A DNA stretch of 64,000 nucleotides from a bacterium (GTDB lineage Bacteria; Zixibacteria; MSB-5A5; CAIYYT01): assembly GCA_016708315.1 (NCBI GenBank), contig JADJGC010000023.1, forward strand, positions 372,001-436,000, in the 5' to 3' direction. Numbering within the stretch: position 1 is the first letter of the stretch; the number at the start of each line of letters is the position of its first letter. Under the pieces are notes generated by a model, which saw only the letters and a program-made list of their open reading frames with translations, ran no database searches and was not told the DNA's origin. Below are positions 1 to 9,608 of the stretch, one piece after another. The position numbers and the translations under genes were made by a program.

Positions 1-181
1 TGCTGAATTCTACAAGCCCGAAGAAATGGTCGGTAAGAAAATCGTCGTCGTCGCTAATCTCAAGCCGACGAAGATTCGCGGCATCGACTCCAACGGCATG
101 CTCCTTGCCGCCAAGAAAGGCAAAGAGCTCAAACTGGTCACCGTCGACGGCGATATCCCCTCCGGCGCTACCGTAGGCTAA
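1..181 (+). CDS. metG: Methionyl-tRNA synthetase, C-terminal tRNA-binding domain (5' truncated)
   Basis: The window opens inside a gene read in frame 2 and stopping with TAA at 179-181; about 59 residues are visible. They contain GKKIVVVANLKP, KIRGIDSNGMLLAA and a final DIPSGATVG, which match the end of the OB-fold tRNA-binding domain (EMAP/Trbp111 type) that many bacterial MetG proteins carry at the C terminus. This domain raises affinity for tRNA; the catalytic core would lie upstream, outside the window. A stand-alone Trbp111-like protein would look the same over this short piece, so metG is the likely but not the only reading. tatD follows after 277 bases, as metG-tatD-rsmA often do in bacteria. 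Confidence 0.75.
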   Translation, partial: AEFYKPEEMVGKKIVVVANLKPTKIRGIDSNGMLLAAKKGKELKLVTVDGDIPSGATVG

Positions 182-458
182 ACAACAATGCCGAATCACC
201 ATTCGACTGTCTCAAATTCCCCCTTGGCAGAGACTGTCGAAAAAGCCCCCAATACTGTCATCCTGAGCGCAGCGAAGGATCTGCTTAAGTTGTTGAACAA
301 TTAGATTGTGCGCGCGTCAGCGGGGGCGCGGCGGGCGTGCGTGGTTTTTCAACATTCCCTCAAGGGAGTCACAGTGTCGCATTCGCCCTTTGCTATTCCC
401 TCTTAGCAAAGGGGGTTAGGGGGTTGTATTCCTCTTTCGAACTCGGAATGCCATCCCC
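182..458. repeat. Intergenic region with interspersed repeat remnants
   Basis: No gene is seen between metG and tatD. The stretch holds a GTCATCCTGAGCGCAGCGAA-like piece (about 258-280), a G/C-rich block ending in GTTTTTCAACATTCCCT (317-360), and a CCCTCTTAGCAAAGGGGG hairpin-like piece (about 397-416). The middle block recurs at 32845-32895 with the same GGCGGGCG and TTTTTCAACA-x-TCCCT ends, so it is an interspersed repeat and not a leader of tatD. Confidence 0.5.
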
Positions 459-1220
459 ATGATCGACACCCATTGCCACCTCGACTTTCCCGATTATAAC
501 GACGACCGCGCCGCCGTTCTTACTGCCGCGCGCGAAGCCGGTATCACCAAGATGGTCAACATCGGCTGCGACTTGAAATCGTCCCAAGCCTCCGTCGATC
601 TTGCCAATCGGCATCCGGAAATCTATGCCGCTATCGGCTTTCATCCGCACGATGCGAAAAACTATGACGACCGCATGGAACAGCAGTTGCGCGAGATGGC
701 AAACAACTTCAAAGTCGTCGCCATCGGCGAGGTCGGCCTCGATTTCTATCGCGACCGCTCGCCTCGGGATGTTCAGCGGACTGTCTTTGTCCGCCAGATG
801 AATCTCGCCCGCGAACTGGGACTGCCATTGATTATTCACATTCGCGATGCCTACGAAGAAGCCCTCGACATGCTGATCGCCGAAAAAGCCTACGAGAACA
901 ACGTCGTCCTTCACTGCTTCTCCGGCACTCCCAAAGAAGCCCGTCGTGCGCTTGATTATGGTATGTTTTTAAGCTTTGGTGGAGTGTTGACCTTTAGCAA
1001 TTCGCGCTTGCCAGAACTCGTCCGTGATGTTCCACTCGACCAAATTTTGCTCGAAACCGACGCACCCTTCCTGACACCGCACCCGCATCGCGGCACTCGC
1101 AATCAGCCCGCCATGGTGGCGCTGGTGTATCGCAAACTCGCCGACGTGTCGAATCGCGACATAAAAGAGATCGAAACCATCATCGACGCGAACGCGCAAA
1201 GATTCTTCGAGTTCGAATGA
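459..1220 (+). CDS. tatD: TatD family metal-dependent DNase/hydrolase
   Basis: A 253-residue protein, the normal TatD length. The TIM-barrel metal site is complete: THCHLD at residues 4-9 (His5 and His7), AIGEVGLDF near 90 (Glu), IIHIRDA near 126 (His), VLHCFSG near 151 (His) and LLETDAPF near 200 (Asp). Family members are divalent-metal 3'-5' DNases or related phosphodiesterases acting in the cytoplasm. The ATG at 459 begins exactly at the conserved MIDTHCH, so the start is secure even though no strong ribosome site precedes it. The stop overlaps the start of rsmA as ATGA (1217-1220), which points to translational coupling. Confidence 0.93.
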   Translation: MIDTHCHLDFPDYNDDRAAVLTAAREAGITKMVNIGCDLKSSQASVDLANRHPEIYAAIGFHPHDAKNYDDRMEQQLREMANNFKVVAIGEVGLDFYRDRSPRDVQRTVFVRQMNLARELGLPLIIHIRDAYEEALDMLIAEKAYENNVVLHCFSGTPKEARRALDYGMFLSFGGVLTFSNSRLPELVRDVPLDQILLETDAPFLTPHPHRGTRNQPAMVALVYRKLADVSNRDIKEIETIIDANAQRFFEFE

Positions 1221-2035
1221 GACCGAAAAAACGTCTCGGCCAGCACTTTCTCATCAATATTCACGCCGCCAAACGAATAGCTTCTTTGCTTAATCCCCAG
1301 CCGGGAGACCGTGTTCTCGAAATCGGCGGCGGCCGCGGCGATCTCACCGTTCATCTCGTTTCAACCGGTGCAGACATCACCTGCATCGAATTTGATCCCG
1401 ACATGGTCGCTGTCCTGCAAGAGCGTTTTGCCGATGCTGCCAACTTACACGTCATCAAATCCGACATTCTCGAACTCAAGGTTGATGACCACTTCCCTGT
1501 CGGCGAAATCAAACTCGTCGGTAATCTCCCCTATAATATCACTTCGCCGATCCTGGAGTGGCTCGTTGACAATCGCGACCGCTTTCCGCAAGCCGCAATA
1601 ATGATTCAGCGCGAAGTCGCCGAACGGCTCGCGGCCTCTCATGGAAACAAGGATTTCGGTTCATTAACGATCTTTATTCAGCTCTTCTATCAAGTCGAGA
1701 AGATCTTCGATGTCAAACCCGGCTCATTCCTGCCGCCCCCCAAGGTCTCATCTTCGGTGCTGATTCTCACTCGCCGGACCAAGTCGCTGGTCGAAGATGG
1801 CGAATTTCCCAGTTTGCGCCGCCTGACCTCCGCCTGTTTCCGGTGGCGTCGCAAGCAGTTAATTCGTATTTTGCGGGATGAATACCCTATCAAGCAATCG
1901 TCACTCGAATCGTGCCTAACAGAACTGCAAATCGATCCGACCATCCGTCCGGAACAATTGCCGGTCGAGAGTTTCGTGACTCTTGCTCGTCGTCTCTCTT
2001 CTCTACTGCAGCAATCCGAGCACTTGCTTTCCTGA
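1217..2035 (+). CDS. rsmA: 16S rRNA dimethyladenosine transferase RsmA/KsgA
   Basis: A 272-residue protein beginning RPKKRLGQHFL, the hallmark N terminus of RsmA. It has SAM-binding motif I LEIGGGRGDLT near residue 35 (the family more often has LEIGPG) and the catalytic NLPYNIT near 103. It dimethylates the two adjacent adenosines in helix 45 of 16S rRNA during small-subunit assembly. It starts on the ATGA overlap with tatD. The last 124 bases overlap the reading frame of the next gene, whose GTG start lies inside it. Confidence 0.95.
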   Translation: MRPKKRLGQHFLINIHAAKRIASLLNPQPGDRVLEIGGGRGDLTVHLVSTGADITCIEFDPDMVAVLQERFADAANLHVIKSDILELKVDDHFPVGEIKLVGNLPYNITSPILEWLVDNRDRFPQAAIMIQREVAERLAASHGNKDFGSLTIFIQLFYQVEKIFDVKPGSFLPPPKVSSSVLILTRRTKSLVEDGEFPSLRRLTSACFRWRRKQLIRILRDEYPIKQSSLESCLTELQIDPTIRPEQLPVESFVTLARRLSSLLQQSEHLLS

Positions 2036-3813
2036 TACTGCTGCCGCTTACCTCGGCGTATTCGCTTTATTTTAATCTCGATTTCTCGGTTGACCGCCAG
2101 ACATACAATTGGGCCGACTCCCTATCAACGACTCACTCCATCGGCAAGAAGACTACTTTCGCCCTTCACAATCGTTCGACTGCTACCCTCTTCCAGGAAT
2201 CGATCTTTGGACAGGGCGGTGACCGTTGGCAGAAGACCGCGTCAACCAAAGGCGCTCTTGAGTATCAACTCCATCCGCGTCTCAAAACCGGCATTTCACT
2301 TTCGCAGGACTTCGACCGCCTCGAAGAAAAACGCTTCATCGGCACGCGCGCTCTTATTACATCAAACTGGGAGTTGCCGAATTTGCGCTGGAAACAAGGC
2401 GCCGGCGTCATCTGGGAAGAACGTCGATTCGAACCAACATCCAACAGCGAAAACGGCCTGGCTTATGAGGCCGAACTCCGGCTCTTGCCGCGTTCTTCAC
2501 GTCGATGGGGTGAGGGCAAAATCTCCGGCGAACTCGCCAACGTCGAAAGCACTCCCCGACGTTCAATCGCCCTCAGCTACGAATTGCCGCAACTCGTCTA
2601 CCACCACGACACGCTTTCGATAATCGGGTCGCAGTCATTTTCTCGCCGCGACTATTTCCCATCCTCCGGTAACTTCGAGACGACGGCACGCCAAACATCA
2701 CAACAGCGACTTTGGGACCTGGACGCCATTCAGCAACTCCCCCTTCAAAGTCGTCTCAGGTTCACAGCCGCCTATCGCTACAATCGTTACGAGTACGACT
2801 ACGAAGGTTCTGGCAACGATCTGCTGCGCCAGAACGACAACCTGACTTCAGTCTTCGAGTACAAACTACTTCTCAGCAAACCACTGAGCAGGCGCTTGAT
2901 GTTCGAGACCGGCTACCTCTTCAATCGCACCGATGAGGACTTCGGCTCAAGCCAGACCAACCAGCTTGCCGAAACCGGCCAGCTCAACGCACGCGCCCAA
3001 CTTGTCTATCTCGACCCCGATACGATTGAAATCTCCGGTCAGATCGGCGTCACGTCCTATTATGCGCCCTCGACCTCATCCTTCTTTTCCGACCGCGACC
3101 GCTCAACCAAGGTCGCTTCAGCCCGAGTCGTCCACAAGTTCAACGACTTCTTCACTGGCTCAATCGACGGCAGCTATCGCGGCTTTCACACGATCTACAT
3201 TTCCGGCGAGCTTTCGGCGAACAACAATATCAACAATGTCTACATCATCAACCCGACGCTCATCTGGCAGCCGTACCCAGCGATTCGAATTCAACAGAAC
3301 TATCAAATGCACGCCAACTATTCTTACTACGAATACGAAAAAGACGCTATCAGCCAGCGCAATACTCTCTATCGCCGCGCCAATTTCATTAACAATGTCA
3401 CGGTCAGCATCTCTCCGCGCACCGACCTCATCTTCGAGTACAGCTATCGCTACGAAGACTTTGGCCGCCTTCTGTGGGAAGACCAATGGAAACAGCAGGT
3501 GAGTTGGGATCGTCGCACCCATCGCCCTCGCTTCGGCGTCGAGTACCGTCCCTGGCAGTTCTTCCGATTCTATCCCTACGCTTCCTATGAGATTCAGTCG
3601 TCTTATGATCATCTTTTCGATGACGAAGACGTTCTTGGTCAACGTGAAAAACGCGATGAGCTGAGCCGCAAGCTGATCGGTTTTGAACTACAATGGACGC
3701 TGTCTTCCAACTCGTATGTCGAATGCAAGCTTGAACGCCGCGTTCAGGACTATACCCAACAACGCAGTCAGGACTACGACTTGTTCACCATTAGCGTCAA
3801 GAGGCAATTGTGA
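1912..3813 (+). CDS. Probable outer-membrane beta-barrel protein
   Basis: An ORF of 633 residues with no family that I recognise by name. After a hydrophobic stretch at about residues 35-50 (ALAFLILLPLTSAYS), which reads as a signal peptide, the protein is a run of short amphipathic strands rich in Tyr, Arg, Phe and Ser with alternating hydrophobic residues, and it ends in FTISVKRQL. This is the composition of a large barrel. The only strong start is GTG at 1912, inside rsmA, and it gives an unusually long n-region; a start such as ATT further in is possible. It overlaps the next lipoprotein gene as GTGA. The neighbours suggest an envelope unit of one barrel with two lipoproteins. Confidence 0.6.
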   Translation: MPNRTANRSDHPSGTIAGREFRDSCSSSLFSTAAIRALAFLILLPLTSAYSLYFNLDFSVDRQTYNWADSLSTTHSIGKKTTFALHNRSTATLFQESIFGQGGDRWQKTASTKGALEYQLHPRLKTGISLSQDFDRLEEKRFIGTRALITSNWELPNLRWKQGAGVIWEERRFEPTSNSENGLAYEAELRLLPRSSRRWGEGKISGELANVESTPRRSIALSYELPQLVYHHDTLSIIGSQSFSRRDYFPSSGNFETTARQTSQQRLWDLDAIQQLPLQSRLRFTAAYRYNRYEYDYEGSGNDLLRQNDNLTSVFEYKLLLSKPLSRRLMFETGYLFNRTDEDFGSSQTNQLAETGQLNARAQLVYLDPDTIEISGQIGVTSYYAPSTSSFFSDRDRSTKVASARVVHKFNDFFTGSIDGSYRGFHTIYISGELSANNNINNVYIINPTLIWQPYPAIRIQQNYQMHANYSYYEYEKDAISQRNTLYRRANFINNVTVSISPRTDLIFEYSYRYEDFGRLLWEDQWKQQVSWDRRTHRPRFGVEYRPWQFFRFYPYASYEIQSSYDHLFDDEDVLGQREKRDELSRKLIGFELQWTLSSNSYVECKLERRVQDYTQQRSQDYDLFTISVKRQL

Positions 3814-4395
3814 AATTACGCAACGTGTTGATTTTGCTATTCGCAATTGTCGCTATCGGTTCATGCGCCAAGGATCCCTTCTCTACTCGCGACAATGAAC
3901 TTCCAACCACCAAACCGGGCACGTTAATTCCTCCGACTGCGCCACAGATCGTTCTTGAAAACTTGCGCCTATCCTACTCCGAATTGGTCATTGGTAATTT
4001 CATCCAATGTCTCGACTCAGCGTTTGTCTTCACCTTTGATTTCATTGAAGTCACCCCCGGTGACACCGTCTGGGACTTCTCCCGCGAAGTCACCTTGACG
4101 CAGAAAATGTTCAGCGAGTTCAATGCCAACAAGGCGAACCAGCGCATCACGATTCAATTCGGATTGCTATTGGACCAACCCGACATTCTACTCGATACGA
4201 CAGCTACCATCATCCGCAGTTATACTCTCAGCGTCACCGATACTCTCGGCACCGTCAAAGACAACTTCCACGGCATCGCCCGATTTCGATATCGTTGAAA
4301 GCACTTTCAACTTCTGGTCGTTGCGGCGCTGGCAGGACCTCCACGCCGATGCTCAATCTAATTCGTGGGCGGAGTTCAAAAATGCCTATCGTTAG
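3810..4395 (+). CDS. Lipoprotein of NTF2-like appearance, 3' end frameshifted
   Basis: It starts at GTG 3810, overlapping the upstream stop. The N terminus has a short hydrophobic segment and a lipobox ending GSC at residue 19, so an exported lipoprotein is expected. As read, the frame stops at 4298 after ARFRYR (162 residues). The frame that then opens encodes FNFWSLRRWQDLHAD and ends SWAEFKNAYR at 4395, a tail that looks like a natural continuation. I therefore extend the gene to 4395 across a frame break near 4275-4297. The core NLRLSYSELVIGNFIQCLDSAFVF parallels the second lipoprotein, so the two are diverged tandem duplicates. An NTF2-like fold is inference. Confidence 0.6.
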
Positions 4396-4930
4396 AATTG
4401 CCGCAATTCTCATTGTGATGCTCTTCATCGCCGCCTGCGAAAACCCCTTTGCTCCGGCTGTTGTTGGACCTTCGCGGCTGGTTCCGATCGTGCGCCAAAC
4501 CGCGCCTGACTCGGTACTGCACAACCTCAAGTATGCCTACGAGCACCGCGACATTGATGTCTATGAAAACTGTCTCGATGAGCAGTTCGTTTTCCGCTAC
4601 ATCGATCAGGATCGCACCGGCCAAATTGAACAGGTCGAAATCCCCCTCAATGGTCCCTCAGGGGACCTGGCTCGCACCGAGCGACTATTCCGGCTCTTCG
4701 ACGAAATCAAGCTCGAGACGTGGGTACCGGTCTTTGAACGACAGGAGTTCCCCAATGACGAGGTCTGGGAGGTCTATCGCGTCTATTTCAACCTCTCCGT
4801 CAAAGACCTCGACGGCGACTTCGGCTATCAGTTCTTCGAGGCCGTAGGGCTCGCTGAATTCAAATTCCGTCGTTCTGCCGCTGACAGCCTCTACCGCATC
4901 GTCGTCTGGGACGACCGTCTCAACCAATAG
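4382..4930 (+). CDS. Lipoprotein, tandem paralogue of the preceding gene
   Basis: A 182-residue protein from ATG 4382, chosen over a longer TTG-started frame at 4295 because it gives a clean signal (IAAILIVMLFIAAC, lipid-attachment Cys near residue 19) with GGAG about 8 bases upstream. The block NLKYAYEHRDIDVYENCLDEQFVF is the same pattern as in the gene before and resembles helix-plus-sheet NTF2-like lipoproteins common in uncultured FCB genomes. Function is unknown. The start overlaps the corrected end of the first lipoprotein by 14 bases, which supports both the overlap and the frame break there. Confidence 0.7.
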   Translation: MPIVRIAAILIVMLFIAACENPFAPAVVGPSRLVPIVRQTAPDSVLHNLKYAYEHRDIDVYENCLDEQFVFRYIDQDRTGQIEQVEIPLNGPSGDLARTERLFRLFDEIKLETWVPVFERQEFPNDEVWEVYRVYFNLSVKDLDGDFGYQFFEAVGLAEFKFRRSAADSLYRIVVWDDRLNQ

Positions 4931-5038
4931 CCGGCCAAAATATGATTGCCCGAAGCGAACTTTTTGATTATTAAAAGGTTACTTATTACTCAATTAATAG
5001 CCGGGGCGCCGCACATGTGACCATAGGAGCTTTGCCTT

Positions 5039-8000
5039 ATGTACCGTCTTAAGCGCGCCGCACGAGCGACGCTTACACTAATCACTTTCCTATCAATCGC
5101 CGCATTCAGTCAAGTGATCAGCGCGCCACAATTCAAGAAATCAACACCCGAATACGGCATTCGCGACAAAGGCACCGCTCTCGTCGCCTTCACAAACGCT
5201 ACCATTGTCGTCTCGCCCACCTTGACCTACGAAAAGGCAACGCTTCTGATTCGCGACGGCAAAGTCGCGGCTGTCGGCATCAATGTGACTATTCCCGCTG
5301 ATGCAGAGATTGTCGATCTCGACGGCAACTTCATCTACCCGGCATTCATTGAACCATACAGCGAATACGGACTCGAAAAAGCTCCTCCTTCGCGCCCCGA
5401 TCGTGGTGGCGCTCCTCAATATGAAGGTCGTCGCGTCGGTGTCGACTCCTGGAATGATGCTATTCTCTCTGAGTTCAATTGGATTACTGACTTCCAGCCA
5501 AACGCCGGCGACGCCAAGGACTTCATGGAAGCCGGTTACGCTGTCGCTCAAGCTTGCCGTCTTGATGGTGTCTTCCGCGGTCGCGGCTACGTAGCACTGC
5601 TCAACGACGGACTCCCCAATGATCAAGTGCTCGTCCCATACGCACGTCAGTTCGTGTCATTTAACAAGGGTTCTTCGCGGCAGGAATATCCAAGTTCGCA
5701 AATGGGCAGTATCGCCCTGATTCGTCAGACCCTTTATGATGCCGACTGGTACGCCAAGGCACAGGAGTCATTGCGTCGCAATCCAACGCAAACTGCGATC
5801 GAAACCAATCTCTCGCTTGCTGCATTGACCGGTATCAAAACTGATGGCGTAATCTTCGATCCCGAGGATGAACTTTCGCTTCTGCGCGCCGACAAAATCG
5901 CCAAAGAGTTTGGCATCAATCAGATCTATCTCGGCAGCGGATTCGAGTATCAAATTCTCCCGCAGGTAAAAGCTACCGGCGCATCAATCATCCTTCCGCT
6001 GAACTTCCCGAAAGCACCCTATGTCAAAACCGCCGAGGACGCTCTCGACGTCTCCCTTGCCGATCTGCGCCATTGGGAGCGCGCACCGCGCAATCCGGCA
6101 GTTCTTGAACAAGGCAAGATTGAATTCGCTTTTACCACCACCAAGCTCAAAGACCGCAGTCAACTGCTCAAGAATCTCCGCACCGCAATCAAGTATGGCC
6201 TGACGAAACAGACCGCGCTTGCTGCATTGACCACAGTTCCTGCGAAGCTTTGCGGCGTGGCCGACAAGACCGGCACGCTCGAAACCGGCAAACTTGCCAA
6301 CTTCATCATCCTCAGTCACGATCTCTTCGATGAGGACGCCGCCATCTACTCGGTCTGGATTGCCGGTAAGGAAAACCGCCTCAAATCGCCGCCGAAATCC
6401 GATGTTCGCGGCAACTACAAGCTATCATTGCAGAACAACTCCTGGGAAATGCGCCTCGCAGGAAAACTCGCCAGTCCAACTGGAACGTTGGTAATCGGCG
6501 GTGCCAAGAAGAAACTCGGCGATCTCGACACCGACGGCGATCAACTCCAATTCACCGTCGAACTCGATACTGCCGGATACGAAGGCGTATTGCGCTTCTC
6601 CGGACTCCGCGCAGATCGCAGCTTCTCCGGAAACTGCGCTTTGCCCGATGGTCGTACCATATCTTGGTCGGCATCGTTTCAGTCTGAGTATTCCGAAGAA
6701 GCCGACTCTGCCAAGTCCGACGAAAACGGCAAAGGCAAACGCGACAAGAAAGAATCCGACGAACCCGACACTGTTATCGTATCGAAGCTCACTTATCCGA
6801 ATCGCTCTTATGGCTTGTCCGAGCGTCCGGCGCGTCAAAATGTGCTGATTCGCAATGCTACCGTCTGGACTTCCGAAGATTCGGGAATCCTCGAAGCAAC
6901 CGATGTGTTGATAGTCGACGGCAAGTTTTCTGCAGTCGGCAAGAACCTCACTGCTCCAGCAGGCGCATTGGTAATTGACGGCACCGGCAAACACGTAACC
7001 GCCGGAATAATCGACGAGCACTCGCATATCGCCATCGCCCGCGGTGTTAACGAAGGCAGTCACTCTGTCACGTCCGAGGTTCGCATCGGCGATGTCCTCA
7101 ACCCCGAAGATATCAGCATCTACCGCACCCTTGCCGGCGGTGTGACAATGTCCCAGCTCCTGCACGGTTCCGCCAATGCCATTGGCGGCCAGGCACAGGT
7201 CATCAAACATCGTTGGGGCAGCGATGCCGACGGGCTGAAATACACACCTGCACCGCCATCGATCAAATTCGCACTCGGCGAAAACGTCAAGCAGTCCAAC
7301 TGGGGCGACCGCCAAGTTATCCGCTATCCGCAAACTCGCATGGGCGTCGAGACAATCATGAAGGACGCCTTCATTACCGCTCGCGAATATGACGACGCCT
7401 GGAAAAAATACAACGCTCTTAGCGGCGCTGACAAACTCAAGACAATCTCGCCGCGTCGCGATATCCAACTCGATGCGCTGTCAGACATCATGAACTCCAA
7501 AATGTTCATCCACTGTCATTCGTATCATCAGACGGAAATCCTAATGCTGATGCGCCTCGCCGAAGAACTCGGTTTTCGCGTGCAGACTTTCACTCATATC
7601 CTCGAAGGGTTCAAGGTCGCTGACGAAATGCGCGAACACGGCGCTACCGCCGGCTGCTTTTCCGACTGGTGGGCATATAAGTTCGAAGTCTATGATGCCA
7701 TCCCCTTCAACGCTGCACTCATGGTCGAGAAGGGCGTTGTCACCGGCATCAATTCCGACGACGGCGAAATGGCGCGTCGCCTGAATCAAGAAGCAGGCAA
7801 AACCATCCTTTACGGTGGACTTAGCCCCGAGGAAGCTATCAAGCTTGTCACAATCAATCCGGCAATCCAACTCAAGGTCGATGCTTTTGTCGGTAGTATC
7901 AAAGCCGGTAAAGACGCCGACTTCGTAATCTGGAACGGCAACCCCCTTTCGACCTATTCCATGGTCGAGCAAACTTGGATCGAAGGATGCAACTACTTCA

Positions 8001-8176
8001 GCCTTGCGCAAGACTCACTTATGCGCGCCGCCATCCTCGCCGAGAAGAGCGCTCTTACCCAAAAAGTTCTCAAGAGTGGTGGTGGTGAAAAAGACCGCGG
8101 CGACGGCGGTGGATTCAAGAAACCTGAACGAGAATGGCACTGCGAAGATGTCCACGATGTCTGGAGGAACGAATAA
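5039..8176 (+). CDS. Secreted tandem-domain amidohydrolase
   Basis: A 1045-residue protein with a signal peptide (about residues 1-29) and two amidohydrolase-superfamily halves. The C-terminal half (about 605-1010) keeps the metal site: IIDEHSHIA near 658-665, VIKHRWG, MFIHCHSYH near 823, FTHIL, and NSDDGE near 905. The N-terminal half (about 50-460) has the flanking barrel and beta-sandwich sequences, such as LETGKLANFIIL, but FIEPYSEYG where the HxH strand should be, so it is probably not catalytic. A charged linker rich in Lys, Asp and Glu (about 555-580) separates them. TAGGAGC precedes the ATG. The stop shares TAATG with the next gene. Substrate is unknown; imidazolonepropionase-like or peptidase-like activity is possible. 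Confidence 0.85.
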   Translation: MYRLKRAARATLTLITFLSIAAFSQVISAPQFKKSTPEYGIRDKGTALVAFTNATIVVSPTLTYEKATLLIRDGKVAAVGINVTIPADAEIVDLDGNFIYPAFIEPYSEYGLEKAPPSRPDRGGAPQYEGRRVGVDSWNDAILSEFNWITDFQPNAGDAKDFMEAGYAVAQACRLDGVFRGRGYVALLNDGLPNDQVLVPYARQFVSFNKGSSRQEYPSSQMGSIALIRQTLYDADWYAKAQESLRRNPTQTAIETNLSLAALTGIKTDGVIFDPEDELSLLRADKIAKEFGINQIYLGSGFEYQILPQVKATGASIILPLNFPKAPYVKTAEDALDVSLADLRHWERAPRNPAVLEQGKIEFAFTTTKLKDRSQLLKNLRTAIKYGLTKQTALAALTTVPAKLCGVADKTGTLETGKLANFIILSHDLFDEDAAIYSVWIAGKENRLKSPPKSDVRGNYKLSLQNNSWEMRLAGKLASPTGTLVIGGAKKKLGDLDTDGDQLQFTVELDTAGYEGVLRFSGLRADRSFSGNCALPDGRTISWSASFQSEYSEEADSAKSDENGKGKRDKKESDEPDTVIVSKLTYPNRSYGLSERPARQNVLIRNATVWTSEDSGILEATDVLIVDGKFSAVGKNLTAPAGALVIDGTGKHVTAGIIDEHSHIAIARGVNEGSHSVTSEVRIGDVLNPEDISIYRTLAGGVTMSQLLHGSANAIGGQAQVIKHRWGSDADGLKYTPAPPSIKFALGENVKQSNWGDRQVIRYPQTRMGVETIMKDAFITAREYDDAWKKYNALSGADKLKTISPRRDIQLDALSDIMNSKMFIHCHSYHQTEILMLMRLAEELGFRVQTFTHILEGFKVADEMREHGATAGCFSDWWAYKFEVYDAIPFNAALMVEKGVVTGINSDDGEMARRLNQEAGKTILYGGLSPEEAIKLVTINPAIQLKVDAFVGSIKAGKDADFVIWNGNPLSTYSMVEQTWIEGCNYFSLAQDSLMRAAILAEKSALTQKVLKSGGGEKDRGDGGGFKKPEREWHCEDVHDVWRNE

Positions 8177-9471
8177 TGAAAAAGCTCACAATTCTACTAG
8201 CGCTGTTTGTCTCCTCGATGGCATTGGCAAACTTCTACGTTCCCGGCAAGAAGCAAGATCACCCGATTCTCCTCAAAGGCGGCGACCTCTACACTGTCTC
8301 AGGCGGTGTATTGACACAAACCGACCTGCTTTTCGAAAATGGACGTATTACCCAAGTCGCCAAGAACATCCCCGCTCCGGCGAATACGGAAGTCATTGAC
8401 GTTAGCGGCAAACGCGTTTACCCCGGCCTGATTGATGCCGCCTCAACACTCGGCCTCGCCGAAATTGATCAAGCCCGTGCTACACTAGACAAGAACGAGG
8501 TTGGCAACATAACACCTGAGGTTCAGAGCCACATTGCGTATAACCCCGATTCCGAACTAACTCCTACAGTTCGCTCCAACGGTATTCTAACCGCGCTCAT
8601 CGCTCCCGAAGGCGGCACCATTAGCGGTCGCTCGTCGCTGATTAATCTCGATGGTTGGACCAAAGAAGACGCTATGGAGAGGATGAATGTCGGCCTTCAC
8701 GTCAACTGGCCCAGTGCCGCGATCATCACGGCTTGGTGGTATGACAAAAGCGCAGAAGATCAGAAAAAGGACATGGTGGAAAACCGTCTCAAGCTCCGCG
8801 ATGCCTTCGAGAGCGCCCGAGCCTACGCCAAAGCAAAGAAAGCCGGCACGTTGACACAGACCGATTTGCGTTGGGAAGCCATGGCTCCGGTCTTTGACAA
8901 ACAGCTAACTGTCTTCATCAATGCCAACGATATGCGCCAGATTCAGGAAGCCGTCAAGTTTGCACTGGAGCAGGATATCCGTATCGTTATTGTTGGCGGC
9001 GCCGAGGCATATCGCATTGCGCCGCTGCTCAAACAACACAATATCCCCGTCATTCTTGGCCGCACTCAGGCTCAGCCTACGCGCGAGGATGACGACTACG
9101 ATCTCGCATTCAAACTTCCGAGACTTCTCAAGGAAGCCGGCGTCCGCTTCTGCCTGTCACACAACTATTCAACCTGGGCGAGCCGCTCGCTGCCGTTCCA
9201 GGCAGCACAAGCAGTTGCATTCGGACTCGACCGCGAAACTGCACTGCGTTCGCTCACTCTGTCGTCAGCGGAAATTCTTGGCGTCGAGAAGGACCTTGGC
9301 TCGCTTGAGGTCGGCAAGAAGGCCACGATTGTCGTCTCTGATGGCGACATCTTCGACCCGATCACGCAGAATGTTGTCCACGCCTTCATCGGCGGCCGCA
9401 AAGTCGACTTGAACAACAAACACAAACAGCTCCACGAAAAGTATCGCGCCAAGGCCTACCCGGAACAATAG
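8176..9471 (+). CDS. Secreted amidohydrolase-fold protein lacking the HxH metal motif
   Basis: A 431-residue protein from ATG 8176, with GGAGG at 8163-8167 and a clear signal peptide (KKLTILLALFVSSMALA). A longer frame from 8134 has no such features. It has the amidohydrolase beta-sandwich start (GGDLYTVSGGVL) and the C-terminal ILGVEKDLGSLEVGKKATIVV block. The first metal strand reads YPGLIDAASTLGLAE, with no His-x-His. It closely resembles the N-terminal half of the preceding protein. The overlap TAATG implies the two are made together, perhaps as a hetero-complex of one active and two degenerate domains. Confidence 0.82.
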   Translation: MKKLTILLALFVSSMALANFYVPGKKQDHPILLKGGDLYTVSGGVLTQTDLLFENGRITQVAKNIPAPANTEVIDVSGKRVYPGLIDAASTLGLAEIDQARATLDKNEVGNITPEVQSHIAYNPDSELTPTVRSNGILTALIAPEGGTISGRSSLINLDGWTKEDAMERMNVGLHVNWPSAAIITAWWYDKSAEDQKKDMVENRLKLRDAFESARAYAKAKKAGTLTQTDLRWEAMAPVFDKQLTVFINANDMRQIQEAVKFALEQDIRIVIVGGAEAYRIAPLLKQHNIPVILGRTQAQPTREDDDYDLAFKLPRLLKEAGVRFCLSHNYSTWASRSLPFQAAQAVAFGLDRETALRSLTLSSAEILGVEKDLGSLEVGKKATIVVSDGDIFDPITQNVVHAFIGGRKVDLNNKHKQLHEKYRAKAYPEQ

Positions 9472-9488
9472 TTTCGCTCACCAAATGA

Positions 9489-9519
9489 GAATGCAGGTCT
9501 CACTCCGAGACCTGCATTC
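9489..9519 (+). terminator. Hairpin after the amidohydrolase operon
   Basis: A perfect 13-bp stem (GAATGCAGGTCTC at 9489-9501 with its complement at 9507-9519) and a 5-base loop lies 17 bases after the stop. No long T-run follows, so it may stall or protect the mRNA as much as terminate it. Confidence 0.6.
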
Positions 9520-9608
9520 AACTTCCCGCTCTTGAATGTGGTGCGATTACCCTCTCCCCTCTGAAGTGATACTAAGACCACTACAATATCGCCTGCATCA
9601 GCAATGTC

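Noticed and set aside
6425..7468. 347-codon open frame on the minus strand inside the amidohydrolase gene
   Set aside because: It is antisense to a clear coding gene, has no signal or family likeness, and the codon pattern of the sense gene explains its openness.
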